Shown here piece after piece: positions 28,541 to 43,500 of a DNA stretch of 64,000 nt. The stretch lies in NCBI GenBank assembly GCA_905372035.1, contig CAJPNN010000002.1, forward strand, positions 1-64,000. Direction: 5' to 3'. Position numbers and translations under genes: made by a program. How positions within the stretch are numbered: the stretch's first letter is position 1; each line of letters starts with the position of its first letter. This DNA is from Bacillota bacterium. GTDB lineage: Bacteria; Bacillota; Clostridia; Peptostreptococcales; Anaerovoracaceae. A model generated the notes under the pieces. The model was given only the letters and a program-made list of their open reading frames with translations. It was not told the origin of the DNA and ran no database searches.

Positions 28541-31500
28541 CGACAGCCTCCGATGCGGCAGTGTCTCTGATTACCGTAACTACATACTGACCCTTTCCGC
28601 CCGGATCACTTCCGGAAGCAGGCTTGTTTATTTCAAATATAAACTTGAACTCTTTTGTAGCAAGATCCAGATCAAACGCCTTTTTCATTTCTCTTACCGA
28701 CAATAACTTGTGTGCACTCTCTCCGTCTTTCTTCATAGAAAGATCCGCATCATCATTGCCCAGTATTGTAAATTCGATGTTTGTTTCAAGTGCTCCGACC
28801 TTTACCTTATAATCTCTCTTAAGCGGATCGAATCCCGGAATAAGTTTCTTGTAATCATCGTCAGGATCATCATCCGTAACGGAAATATCGGCCAGATAAG
28901 CTGTATTCGCATATACTATCTCTACCATATACGTAGAAGGTGTAGTGCCTCCTCCTCCAACCGTCAGGAATACGAAGTTTCTCGTATCGTCTTCCGAAAC
29001 AGGTACTTTTACAATCTTATTGTTCGAGTTTCCTGCGATATCCGTGCCGTTATAATTTACAACCACATTATCGGCAGGATTCTCCGCTACAGCCTTGAGA
29101 TTTATCTCCTTCGTTCCTCTCTTGACGATTATCTTATGGTTCTTCGATTCAGGGTTGAATATGAAGTTTCCAATCTCTTCACCGTCGGTATAAGTAGGAA
29201 CCAAGCTTTCAAGTCTTGCATTTCCGAACTTTCTCGCCTCTCTTGTAATCACGATCTCATAATTTCCGATCTTTCCTGTATTGTCAACAGCCTTCAGACG
29301 TATTACCGCTCTTGCATCATCATCTGCGAGGAAGTCTGCCGGAAGAACAAGATCCGGACTCTCAGCACCGCTTATTAACGGAATCTCTCTTCCGTCAGGA
29401 AGTACGGCACTTATTCTGTCGTCTGCGTTCTTTGCCGTTGCCGTGATCTTCACACTTCTATCCGTATAAGATATTACGGCTTCATATCTTCCTTTACCTT
29501 CCGTGAACTTAGGTTTAAGTTCATATAATCCGTCTCCTTCCGCCGTTTCATCAGTCATTTTAAGATCCTGAAGTTCTATTTGAAGAATCGGCTCATCGGT
29601 TCTCTCAACATGTAATCTGTAGTCTCCATGCTTTCCTTTTCCGTCATGGATTCTTACTACTACTTCAAAGTTCTTCCTATTGAGATTAAGACCTGTAAAT
29701 GTTCTTGTATTTCCTCTTACGAAGTCTCCTCCGTCAATACTCATTTCGACATATCCGTCGCTGTATCCTATCTCGGAGTTTACGGTAAATTCTGTAGTAT
29801 TGTTCGAAATCTTAACCGCATAATCTCTCAAAGTCTCCTTGAATTCAGGCTCCATAACGGCGTCTTGTACCCAGATCCTGTTCGCAATAGGAGAATCGGT
29901 ATTATAAACTTTCACATTATACTCGTTTATGTTTTCATAGCCGTTAGCGGAGAACTTCGTAATTCTGAACTTGAATACCGAGTAACCTTTTACCTTATCT
30001 ATGTTCTGTTCTATCATGCTTCCCAGATCTTCGACTACGGAATAAACTCCGTTTTCTTCGTTATAAAGCTCGATGAAACTGTTTTCGGTATCAGGTTCTG
30101 CAAACATATAAACCTTCTCACCGCCATTTGTTGCAGCATACTCGAACTTTTTCTTATCGAAGTTCGGTATCAGATCATTAGACGTAATCGTAGATCCGTC
30201 GTTGTTAAGCATTATCTTACTGATATACGGCTCAAACGGTTTATCCTTATCTTTATCAAGATAAAGAACATATACTTCTTCTGAAACCTTATCGCCTGAT
30301 ACCGCTCTTATATCAAATCTGTCTCTATCAGTATTTATCTTAACCGTGACAGCTTCTCCCGACTTGATCTTTTTGCCGTTTATGAAGTAATCCTTGCCGT
30401 CACCTGCTTGACCTACAGTAATCTTGGCACTTTCCGCACTTCTTGCAATTATTGCATTGCCTGCATTCTCCGTAGTTGCAAAGTCATATGTCGCATTCTC
30501 TACCGCAATCTGATTTATGAGCTTTGTCTTAGGCTTATCCATCAGTGTCAACGAATACCTCTGTACCGAATTTCCGTTTGTAACGGTAACGATCGTCGTC
30601 TTCGTCTGTCTCGATGTAAAGTCTATAGTTCCCGCTCCGCTTATTTCCGCTCCGTCGGCTGCCGCACTTACCTTAAGCTCAACTGTGCTCATCGACTCAG
30701 GAACGTAAGCGTAATAATTAATCTCTCTTGTATTGAATACTGTTGTAAGCTCTACATTTGAGAGTTCAAATCCCTTGAGATCAACATTTTTACCGCTCAG
30801 ATCTCTTCTTGATACGGATAATGTATATGTTGATGATGCAACCGTCGCATTGCTGTCTTCAAAGACTTCTATTCTCAAATTCTTATTCGTCGTACCTGAT
30901 ATATCCACCTGCATATAATCGGTTCCGCTGAACACCTGTCCGTTTATCTTGACAACGTTCTTAGCTTCAAGTGCTGTAGGAAGTACTCCTATGGTTTTTA
31001 CTCCGTAAGGAACCGTTACATAATAGCTGCTCTGATCCGTCCTGAATACAGGCGCCATAGTTCCTTTATCCACACTCAGATTCACAAGCTTAGCGTTATG
31101 ATCTTCTGTAGGTCTTATTACTTTCACAATATAGTGAACCTTAGTATTCTGAGTCCCCATAGCGGCAGTTCCTTTAAGCACCACGTCTATGAAGGTTTCT
31201 CCATAATTAAGCTCCAGGTTCTGACTTTGTGCACCGCTCAGCACAGGCATATTGTTTATCGTTATATTCGATCCCGAATAAGGTATCAAATTGATAAAGT
31301 TTGTATCGGCATCCACCTTAACCTCATAATACTTGATATCCGAAGCAAACAACGGTGTAAGCTTATACTTGGCCTGCTTAACCTTGAGGTCGTCAAGTTT
31401 CACAGTTCCCGGTTTTTCAACGTCGGATCTGTTCACAATTATTGTGTACCACTTATTGTTGCCGTTATTGTCTTTAACCTCAACAATAATCTCATGGTCT

Positions 31501-34500
31501 CCCACTGTATTTAACGGAACGGTATATTTATTTCCTGCACCCGCATTAGCCTTATTTATAAGGACAGTGCTTCCAACGCTGTTAGGCAGAGTTACCTTAA
31601 TATCTACAGAATCCTCACTGTTAGGAACGTTGAGGTAATAGCTGTTCACATTTTCCTTAAACGGAGGTGTAAGTTCATACCTGGTTCCCGCCTTGTTAAA
31701 TGCTTCAATGTTTATTCCCTCGGCAACAGGATCATCCGTCTTATTTCTGAATACAGTTACAACATAATCTCTCGTTACTTTCGTTCCGTTCTTGTCAACA
31801 ACAACTCTGAACTTAACAACCGACTCGCCGAATTTCACATTCTTATAGTTGAACACGTCTCCGGAGTTGACATCCATAACCTTCGTTCCGTCTACATAAA
31901 CTTCTACATGTCCGCTGTCAGGTGCTCTCATGATAGGAGTGAACCAAATATCTTGTGCATCGGCAGGATATGTTATGTAGTAGTTGGAAATATCACTGTT
32001 GAATATAGGTGCAAGTGTTCCTCTCTTGTCGTGTTTCAAATCTACAAGTTCTGCCGTATAAGGCTCAACCGCTTTGTTTATATTGAGTACATAAACCTTC
32101 TTCGCACCCTGTACTTCGCAAGTTATAACTATTCTGTTGTTTCCGGAAACAAGACGTATTCCGTTAGTCTTTATGAATCCTAATCCTTCTTCATCATAGT
32201 CCCATGCTTCTGATCTCACCGAAATTACAGCCTTGTCATCCTTCGCCTCTATAGTGAGAGCGAGTTCCTCAACCTTGTTTGTAACCGACAGATTATAACT
32301 TGTTATATTGCTGTCGAACAACGGTGATATTGACGCAACGTTTGTAGTTATACTCTTAAGGAGCGGATCTCCAACAACAAAATCAGTTTTTTCTTCAGCT
32401 TTTCTGTTTATTGTCAAGCTGTAGTATTTCTTTATAGTAGGCTTTTCTCCCGCATCTGCATTCACCAATGCCTCTATCAAATATACGTTATCGCCTACAT
32501 CAAACGTAATTTCTGTCGGGATTCCCGAATTTATGTTATTCTGCAAAGTCCATGTCTTTCTATCGTTCTCAAGCTTATAAAGTTTAGTGACAACGCTTGC
32601 TCCTACATCTCCTACAACCGCTGTGAGTTTGTCTTTTGTGACATTATTCTCAACCGTTGCAAAATAGTTACCGTCCTTTATACCTTCACTGAAATCTCTC
32701 GTAAGTTCAGTTTTCTCCAAACTTATGCTTGTAAGCCAATCAGTATCAGGATTCAGGTTGGACTCTTTATCTTTTCCGAAGATCACCGTATACTCCGCCA
32801 AAGGTACTCCTGATGATGTTCCCTTGTACTGTACCGAGAATACAACTCTCACTTCATCATTCGCATGTAACTGCTTGTCGATCAATACCAGAGAACCGTT
32901 GCCGCTATCAGCTTGCTCACCGTTGACTATCTTCTTGTAGAACAGCTGGTATTGCTGATCTATAGGTGTAGCTTCAACGAAAACAGGGTCCGTTTTTTCA
33001 TTCAGTTTCGAACTTATCGGCATATAATATGTCTGTATATTCTTGTCGAACATAGGTACAAGGTGATGATATCTGCGATCTTTTTCCTTTTCTCCGGTAT
33101 AAACTCTCAAGTCTTTGAGCAGAGATGCCTTTGCCGGAAGCTTAAAGTTCACTCTCACCTTATAGATATTGGTCACTGTCTTATCTTCGGATGTAACCTC
33201 AATCTCCATAATATTTATGCCCGGTTTTAAATTCTTAAGCGTAAACTCCGTAGTATTTCCAAAGCTGTTTACCGATGTATTATCTCTTATCTTTATCGTA
33301 GCTTTAGGATGTTTTGCAGCTATCTTGTTAAACTTGACGCTGTCTTTTTCGACCGTCATCTCATAAACTTTGTTCTTAGGATCGAAGTCAGGTTTGATCT
33401 TTGTCTCCGAACCGACATCAAGGTCAGATAACTCCGCTTCGTTTGAAAGTCTCTTTATGAGCAAGTCATAAGGTTTTTCAATTCCGCTTGCTTTATCCTT
33501 AACCACAATCTTCACAAGAGATTCATTCTTTGAAGCATCGATAAGAATTCCGCCGGTAAATCTCTTCTCTGTTCCGGTATCAGGATTTTTATAGCTTCCC
33601 ACACCGACTTTGACCTGTTTACCTTCTTTCATAGTCGTTATTCTTATCTTCGGTGAAAGTTTGAGATAAGGAATACCGATCTCAAATCTGTTCTCCGCAC
33701 TGTTCCATGTAGCTGATATAGGATTTGCATACTTAAGCGCACTGTTCACAGGCGATGAAGGATCGAATGTTCCGTCTCCCGCATCCATGTAAACGCTCAG
33801 TATATCTCCGTCAGCTTCCACGACCTCCAGTTTGTAATTTTTTTCAACGACTACCGAACCGTCCGTTACAGCTACTTTAACAGCTACCTCGTTAACATTG
33901 CCCGGTATATTCTTTGTATCCATCTCCATAACGGCATAGTCTCCCGGATTTGAAATTACACCGTTATTCAGAGTTGCAACAGCCCTCGGATCATTTCCTC
34001 TTACTTTTATCTCAGCTTTCGATCCCGGAACCACATATGCCCTGAATGTATTATTTCCTACATATGCGGCGTTGTTTCCGTTAACGAGTACATCTTTTAA
34101 ATCTACATCTATAGGTTTTCTGTAAATCGTAAGTTTGTAAGTCTCTACCGTACCGTTCTCACTCGTAACTCTTATTTCAAAGTTGTTCGAACCGTAAGCC
34201 AGAGAAACTTTTTCATTAATTTCTACAAGCTCGGATCCTATCTGATATTTATCAACACCGTTTCTGAATCCTAACAGAGTAACTCGGGTTCCCGCCCCTA
34301 CGTGATCATGGTTCGCTCTTGCGTGTATCACGGCTTCTTTGTTATATGATTCCACATCCAGTGTATATCCTTTGACTTCAGGCTTAAACTCAGGCTCTAT
34401 GTTATGGTCTTTAACACTGAGCTCCCTTAATGTCGCATCTGACGACGTTTTATGTATCACTACATAATATGTCTTAACAAAATTAGGAACCATCAGATAT

Positions 34501-37500
34501 ACAGGTATTCTGGTATAGTCGTTTGAAACCTTTACATGTGCAGATACATGTTCTCCGCTGTCCTTTTGAAGAACTTCCACTCCGTTACCGAGAGGTTCCG
34601 CGTCACCGATCTTGATCTTTGTAGGATAGTTTGCAGCATCCAGACCTAACGATGTAAAGTATGCATCTACCGCCTTCTTGGTTTCAAGAGCCCATGCGGA
34701 AATATCGAATTCATTAACATCTTCGTTAAGTTCAACTTCATACTCGAGTATATCTTTTTTATACACTCCGTTCTTGAACGGTGCCGGTACACTGCTTCCT
34801 TTCTTCGTAACCTGAAGTCCGTCAAGGAATACATCCGCAGGTACATAGTGTATATAAAGCTCATAGTAAGATGATGATCCTGCTGTAATAGTTATGTTGA
34901 ATCTGTTTGTTTCCGGAGGCATAGGATTGTCATCCTTCTTCCTCTCCAATCCGCCTACGGTAGCCTTGAGTCTTCCTGTTGAAGGATCAATTCCTCTCCA
35001 TTCATTATCTGCACCGCCTGCCTCTTTGACTCTTACCATCTCTATCATTGAATTCTTATTAACTGCATAAATTTCAACATTTGCAGTTCCTTTGTCCGTA
35101 CCGTTATGCTTAGGACTTCCATAAGAATATGCCTCGTATTTCACTCTTCCGTCAGCAGTTCCGTACTTAACGGCTTTGTGACCGTCAACATAGATCACAC
35201 CGAGGTTATTATCCTCCTGATCCTTTTTAACCGATACGGTATATTCTTTTATAAATTGTCCCGCCGCATCATAAACCTTTACAGGGAAGTTCGTAAGAAC
35301 CCCGCCGCTCAGCGGAACTTTAGCCGTAGCAATCGGTCTGTCCACAGTAATCTTCTGCAATGCTCCGCCGTTTATAGAAAGCTGATATCCCTTCTCTCTA
35401 TCCGCTACGGTAACTTCAACGTTCGCACTGTTTACGTTGAACGGAAGCGCATTCCTTCTGATATATGTATTTCCCGCTCTTTCAGTTATTTCATTGTTTA
35501 CTCTGACTATGAGTTCATAATCATAAGTGTACTTTGAAAGATATAACTTGTATTGACTCTTCGCTCCCGACGGCGCCTGTACAACAACATTCACTTCCGT
35601 CACGAGAGAACTTGTAAGAGCCACTTCCGTTATATACTCACCCTTTCCGTCAGGATTTGCAACACCCTCTATACTGATTACGGCTTCAGGGTTTTTAGGA
35701 ACAATCTTAACCGTAGCCTTTTCAGCAGGATGTGCCGCATCCTTGTTAGGAACGGATGCAAAATATGTAGTAAGACCTGTAACTGCTGCCGATTTAAATC
35801 TTTCTACAGGGTCGTCCACGCCCTTTACAAACATATCCTTTATCTCTGTTCCGTCAGGTATGCTGACAGCTCTGAGATAATAATCCTGTTCCGCTCCGCC
35901 TGTCTTTGAAATAACCTTTATCTTGAGGACGTATTCACTCTTGTCCGTAAGCATTCCTATCTTCTGTCCGAAACGAAGCTCACCTTTGACCGATTCACCT
36001 GTAAGCGTCTTCATATCTTCATCGTAAAGCTGTATGATCGTGTCCGGATCTTCCGTCACAACTCTGAACGTAGCCGCTTCGGAACCCATAGGCATTTCCG
36101 CAACGTACTCGTTCATCTTAACAGGTGTAGCAGTAACAGGTGTAAGCATCATAGTTCCGGCAACTTGAGCTTTTGCCTCAACTATCTTAAGCGCTATATT
36201 GTTTGAAGCCTTTTCGATGAACAGTTTATAGTTCATAGTGGCTCCGTCTTTAGCCGTAACTTTTACCGGAAGTACAATATTATCCGAACTCATGAACGCC
36301 GTAGCATCGGCTTCACCGTTTCCGCTGCCTAAAACGGCTCCGTCCTGACTTATATCAATCTTGGAATCGCCGAAGTTTGTCTGCGTCTTGATATAAGCAT
36401 ACTTAACTACAGGATTTACGAACTTCTGATAGTTGTCTACCGTACGTTCTTCTCCGTCTATCACTTCTTTTGTCGTATTCTTAAATGAAGCTCTCTTATA
36501 GGTTCCGTTCTTTGTCTCCGCAACATTGAATACAAGCTGCAAGTCTGACCTTATTTCTTCCGGCTTAAGTCTTCTGATCTTAAGCTTTGTTTCTTTAATC
36601 TGATCAGGATCACCGGTAACGGAGTTCGAATCTTTTGATCCTACGTTTATTGAGAACTCTCTTTCATTACCTACAAGGATATCGTCAAAGCTAAGGTCTT
36701 CATATGTATCAGTATTCTTAACAAAAGGTCTGCTTCCGGAAACAAGCTGTATAAATTCTCCTTCTGCAAGAGTCGTAGCGCTCAAGTTACCCTTAAGCTC
36801 TCCGCTTCCTATATCTATGCTGAACTCATAATGATTATTCGGATTGACTTTTGCAAGACGTCCGTTCAGCTTAACTTCTTTAACCTTAAGTTCACTTGTT
36901 TTTCTGTGAAGAACTATGTTGTATGTTGCAGGTGTAGTATCGTTAGGAGTACTCTTTACCTGAACGGAATACGCCTTAGGTCCGTTTGCAAATTCATCCT
37001 TGTCAAACGGCAGATTCACCTCGAGTTTGCTCTGTGCGGTGAAATCTCCATGTGGGAGACTCATACTTAAAACTGCTCCCGGATCATCCGCAATTATATT
37101 CACAGGTACTATCTGTGAAGCATAAGGAACATCAATATCGATACGCTTGTTAACGTGATCTACTTTTCTTATAGTTTCAACCACTTCCCCGTTGCTGTTT
37201 TTAAGCTCTACCTTAAGTATCTTCCTGTTTTCGGATATTCTCTTTACCCTTACAACATAATCTTTACCTTCGGATTTTCCTGTTGCCATCTCGTCCTGAG
37301 ATCTTACTTTGAAGTGGAAATCATAGCTTTGTCCCGGCTTCAAATTATTTATAAGCAGAGTCTTCTCTCCTACTTCATATTCATTCTTTCCGTTTATATC
37401 CACTCCCGCATATTCATGATCCGCCTTGACTTTGATTTCAATAGTTCTGATATCATTTCCTATCTCGGCGACATACATGTTCTCTGCAGGGTCGAAGCTT

Positions 37501-40500
37501 GCAGGTGATGCAGAATCAAGTTTTCCCGCAGGTGCCACCCATACGTTCTTAACTTTTCTGTTATCATCCACCGTTCTGTAAATATCCAGTCTGTATAACT
37601 TTCTAACACCTGTTTCGGATGTTACGGACATGGATACCGTTACAGGATTTTCGGAATTGGCATCTTTCGTATCGTAACTGTAGCTTGATCTGTAAGCAAG
37701 CTGCGGACTAGGATTTACAATTCCCGGTTCAAGTTCACCGTTCTCATCGGCGAGTCTTACAACAGTTTTTTCCGTATGCGTCTGAGCCTGGGCGGTAACA
37801 TAAGTCTTGATATTCTTTTCAACTGAAAGCCTGTAGTCTTCACTTGATACAAAACCCTTATATACCGTTATCTTTTCTCCGGTAAAGCCGTCAACATCTT
37901 CACCCGACTGAACAGCTCTTGTCGTATTCACACCTCTTATCTCTATAAACTCAATATTATTGTTAACTGAGGATACATCGATATGAAGTATATTGTCGCT
38001 TACTTTACGTCCTTCACTGCTTTCATCCTCTGAAATTACAGTATAAGGAATATCGAGATGCTTCTCTCCTTCTTTTATAGGAACAAGTATGCCCTTCACC
38101 CTGTCATTAGGATCGTCCGTTGCCCCTACATAAGTTTTACCTTTAAATACTATCTTGGCCTTAGGTGCAACCGTCTTCAAATACACGAGTGCATATTTTC
38201 CTGCAAGAGGTTTACCGTCCAGATCTACCTGATCCAGTGCGGTTTCAGGCGTCTCAAATATATCAGTTATATGTTCATCCACTACGGTTTTCTTTCTGTA
38301 CTCTTTGTTCACCGTAGATTCTCCGTAATCGATATCCGTATTCTGAGACTGTCTGTATATATGAACTCTGTAATAAGCCACCTGACCCGTCTTTGATCTT
38401 GCAGTAAGTTCAAAGACGCTGTCTTCAGTATCTTCGGCAACCTGTGCCGGAGCGTTTATCGCAAGTTCCACATATGTATCATGAGCAAAGTCGTTGTTTA
38501 TATAAACAGTTCCGCTCTGATCAGGCACATTGTTCATCAATGATACCACAGGTTCGTCTACACCGAGTGCATCCTTAAGTATCTTGAACCTTACGGTATT
38601 CGCATGCGATGACGGCACGCCGAAGTAGAAGTTGTTATAAACATGACCGTCAGCTTCAAGCTTAGGTATTGATTCTTTAATAGCAACATCATCTACCACA
38701 GGAATTAATTTGTTATTATTTGATTTCTGTTTTATAAACAGATTATATGTAGCGACAGTTCCTATAACCCCGTCATCTCCGAGTGTCGGTTCATGCGGAT
38801 TTGCAAGGTCGTTAGGTACTCCCACCTGCACTTTGACCATTGTCGTCGATGCATCTTCCGTATTAAGCGGAAGCACCTGGTAAGTATTCGTCGCCTTCAC
38901 CCATTCAAGCCAAACTATATCAGGATCATCATTGGCATAGTTCGATGCCTTCCTCAGATATTCGGCATATGAACTGTCCGTACTTGCCGGCTTCTTAAGA
39001 ACACCGATCCTTACATACATATCTCTAAGCGTAGTATTTGCAGTAACGCTCACATTGTCTTGCGGCAATATGTCTACATGATAAGCCCCGTCTCTATATT
39101 CCGCATCCTGATTGCCTTGAAGCGCATTATAAATTATCAGGTTCTTGAGCGAAACATCAGCTTTATGTACGTGAAGCTTATGTGCCGCTATGGTACCGTC
39201 CGTAGCTCTCACGCTTATATCTATGACAAACTCATTTGCCGCCATAGGAACATCTGTAAGTTTATCCTGATGCTCTTTATATGTCACATGGCTTCCGACT
39301 TTAACGCCTGCCATAAGTGATTTGGAAATCGCCTCAATATCCACAAGTGACGCCGTGGACGGAACCCAAACATGGTATTCACCGTCTTTAACCTGTGCCG
39401 CTTGTGAAGTTTCTTTTCCGTTTTCCTTATAATAAGCCTTTATGCTTTCAAGCTCGGTATTTGAAGTCTTCTTGTAAACCCTCAAATAAGATACTTTTAT
39501 TTCCTTTGAGTCCTCACTCTTTGTCTTTATCTCAAATACCGTAACTTCTTTATCCGCAAGTCTGAATTTGTTTACGGACCATACGTTAAGATCCTGTTCA
39601 ACAGGGTCCGGAGCGGTATCCATACCTCCCGTGATCTTTGCAAACGCATTTGCGGTTTCCGCATAAATATTTGTAATTACCGGTGTGCTGAAGTCGCTTA
39701 CCGCATCCTTAAGTATGTATGTATAAACATCATGTTCCTTGCCGTTTATAGTTTCAACCTTCTTAGTATTTACAAGGTTTTCACTGTCATCCACCTTGAG
39801 GGTCTTGATGCTGTCGTCAAGGTTCTTTCTGGTTAATTTAACAGTATATCTCGTCACCTTAAGATCAGGATCCGTAACATCGATCGGAATGTAAATATCC
39901 TTTATCATAGTAGAAATTGCAAGCGAATTTATCGTCTGCTTATATGTGTCGTTATCTACTCTGTTGATCTTTAATATAGCATTCTTATTCAATGCTCCCG
40001 CACTTATTTTTATATGATCTGACGAATTTGAAATAATCATGTTGTAGGTGTTTGAAGCATCTTTTTTAAGCTCCGTTTCACCCGCACCCGCATCAACCTT
40101 GACATAGTCAAGACCTGTCTGATAATCAGGTGTCCTTATGATCAGCTTATACGATGCGCTGCTCTGACCGTTACCCGATGTCACAACAATCCTGTATTCA
40201 TCAATCTTAAGTGCATCGATTTGAAGAGCATCATCGGACCAAACATTTGATATCCCGGACTTTGATACAAGCTCGTTATTGTCTTTATAAAGCTTGACCG
40301 TACCCGCAGGTGCCTTTATCACAACTTTAGCCGTTGCATTCTCCATCGTAGGATAAGCCGACTCATCCAGATATGCTGTATATGCGCCGTTCTTATACTC
40401 TATAACGGTATCGTTTACAGCGACCTCATCAAGCCTTGCAACTCTGTTTTCTCTTGATATCACAAGGTCATAATTCTTCTTGGTATTGTCGGTTGCAACA

Positions 40501-43500
40501 ACAGTTATTACTTTCTTTATTTCCTTCTGATCGAGAGGCAGAGAAACATCAGCGTTAAATTCTCCCACCTGAGAGTCGCTCACACCTTCAAGACTTATCT
40601 TCGCTTTTTCGTTGCTCGACTTGATATAAAGTGCAAGATCCTTCAAATCATCTCTTACATAAAGCACATATTTGGTATTCTTGTCAGGATCCGTGCTTGA
40701 AACCTTGTTTGCAACAGTCTCGTCAGGTAAACCTTTCTGACCGATTACTTTGACGATTTCAGCATCGCTGTTTCTCTTAGCCATGGTTAAATCATAAACC
40801 GCCGTATCCGTTCCTCTTGACGCAACGATTTTATATTTGTTCACAGGATCGGTCAGGTTGGAAAGCGCTACGTCTATACTTTCCGCTCCGTCAGCTATCG
40901 CATCAGGATTTCCGACTTTGTAAAGCTTCAAGTTTACATCGGAGGAATTTGCAACTACAGTAAGCTGCCCCTTTGTATCCGCTGCAGGCATCAAGGTATA
41001 GTAATCTCCCTTGCTGTCCTTTTCCACTTCTCTTGCGCTGTTTTGGCTTTCCGGCTTAAACAGTACGCTCGACAGGTTAAGACGATTATCCTGCTTCGTT
41101 ATTATAAGTGAAGCGTTTACTTTCATATCATCTGTAAACGGATATGTGCTTACAACCAGCGGAACTACCGTTTCTCCTACACTATTGAGTTTTACCGATA
41201 CGGTATCCTCATGGATCTTCTCCGCATTTCCCGCAATCTTAACTTTAGCCGCAGTACTTGAAGCTGTCAGTGTAACATCCGCCGCCGAAGCGTTAGGTTT
41301 AACCTGATAATAATATTTATCTCCCTGTTTAAGGGCATCATTTCCATTGACCTTTACATTCTTAATCGTGCTTATTCCCTTAACTATGAGCAGCTTATAA
41401 TCTTTCTTCGTTTTTCCGTCTCTTGCGGTCACGTTGAAAATAAGCTCCGTTACATTTCCTGCACAGTGACACGATGCCGTAAGCACTCCGTCAATTGAGT
41501 TTATTCCTTCGAACAGGATCTTCGACTGTGCATTGTTAGCCTTTATCTTAAGCAATCCGGTCAAAGTTTCAGGAGGAACGTTTACGATATAAGTGGATTT
41601 ATCCCAATCCGATATCTTGGCTTTCTTTCCTGCAAATTCAACCGACTGAATTCCCGTATCGGCTCCCTGAGACACACTTATTATTATTCTCTTAACTTCG
41701 CTCTCAGCCGATCCGTCGGAAGCTGCCACCTTAAATCTGTATTCCGTATCTCCTACAGCATTTATCGGAAGATTTTCAAATATACTCAATCCCGTACCGA
41801 TCTTCGGTGCATTTTCCGATATTCCGTTACCCCAAAGTGTTATCTTTGAGAGTGCGCCTACAGGTTCTATTGAAATATCTACAGGCTTTCCTATCTCAAC
41901 CTGTGCGGCAAATATGCCGTTTTTCTCTTCAATCTTTTTGCCGTCAACATGCAGACTCTTGATTCCTATCTTCTCCAGATCTCTGTAAACGTACAAAGTA
42001 TAATCCTGCTGTGCATTTCCTGAAGATGATATTACTCTGAATCTGAATATATTAACAGGGTTTGATTCAGGATCACCGAGCTCTCTCGTTACATTGAGCT
42101 CCCCTTTAGCCTTCTCGCTCGTAGGCTGCTCATTTTCAAGCATAACGATATCCGCAAAACCGTTTTGAGTATTTATTCTTATCTTCGCAGGATTGCTGCT
42201 GAGCAAGTCGTTCGCATCAACTTTCGACGGTATGGAAATCTCATATATCGTAGGGTTGTTCGATCTCGCCTTTGCAGTTCCTCCGTTAACCGTTACTCCT
42301 GTGAGTGCGGTATTGTTACTGTTCTTGAAGATCTTAACACTGTAATCTCTGAATGCATTAGGTGTTCTCTCGGCATCAACATACATTTCGGCGTCCACTC
42401 TGAATCCGATAGCCGTCTGTTCTCCGATCGAAAGTTTGTAATCTTCGCCGTTATTGTTCCAATCTCCTGCCGGAACGGTAACCTTTACACCGTTGACATA
42501 TGTTATATATGCACGACTGTTTGCGACAAATTCTACAGGAAGCTTATTAAGGCTGTTATCAACCTTAAAGATGTATTCCTTTCCTTCGTTTATAACATCC
42601 GTACCTAAAACATTGTTCACTTTTACTCTATGAACCGAAATATCATCAGACATACCTCTCAACAGGAGATAACGTTTTCCTATAACCCCGCTGTGCGATT
42701 CTATTTCTATTCTGTAGTATTCTACAATTCCGAGTTTTACACCACCCTTTAAGATGAAGTTTCTCGTTCCGTCAGGCGCAGTGTCGTTATCCCATTCAGC
42801 CGCCTTGAGTACATCCGTATATTCCGCATCGTCATTAGGTGCAACAACTCTTCTTACACTCAATATCTTAGCGTTTTCATCATTAGGTCTGATCTCAATC
42901 TTGACATTTTTTTCAGGAACATACGAATCATACTGTATGTCTTTATCCATCTTTACGTTGAAGTGTGAAACTTCTCCTCTGTTTGTAACTATGCTCTTGA
43001 GAGAAACATCACCCTTCTTTCTGAGCATATTCAAACTGTAGGCTTTGATATCTCCGTTTTCGGCCCTTACTTCAACTGAATATTTACCTTTATTTTCATC
43101 GGCATTTATATTTCCTGCAAATGTCGAATCGTGCTGTGATGTCCAGTCGGAACCGATCCACGCTCCGGCTTTATCATAATATCCCACTCTCAAAGTAGCC
43201 TTGCTTGCAGGTACTACGGTCAATCCGAAGTCTTTGTTATCATCTCCGAAGTAGAATGAGTATACTTTATCTCCTGTCACAGGATCCTGTTTTTCCATCG
43301 CAGGAACATTTGTAGTTGTCTCGAAGATCTTTAATATACCGTTATCTCCGCTCCTCCTTGTGAGGTTCAGAGTATACCAGCCTTTTCCGTTTACGGTTGC
43401 CGGCGTACCGTTTTGTGCCGTAACATAGATCTTTACAACAGCTGAATCTCCGTCAACATTTATAAGCTTTGATGTAACTTTGACATCTACAGGAGGATTT

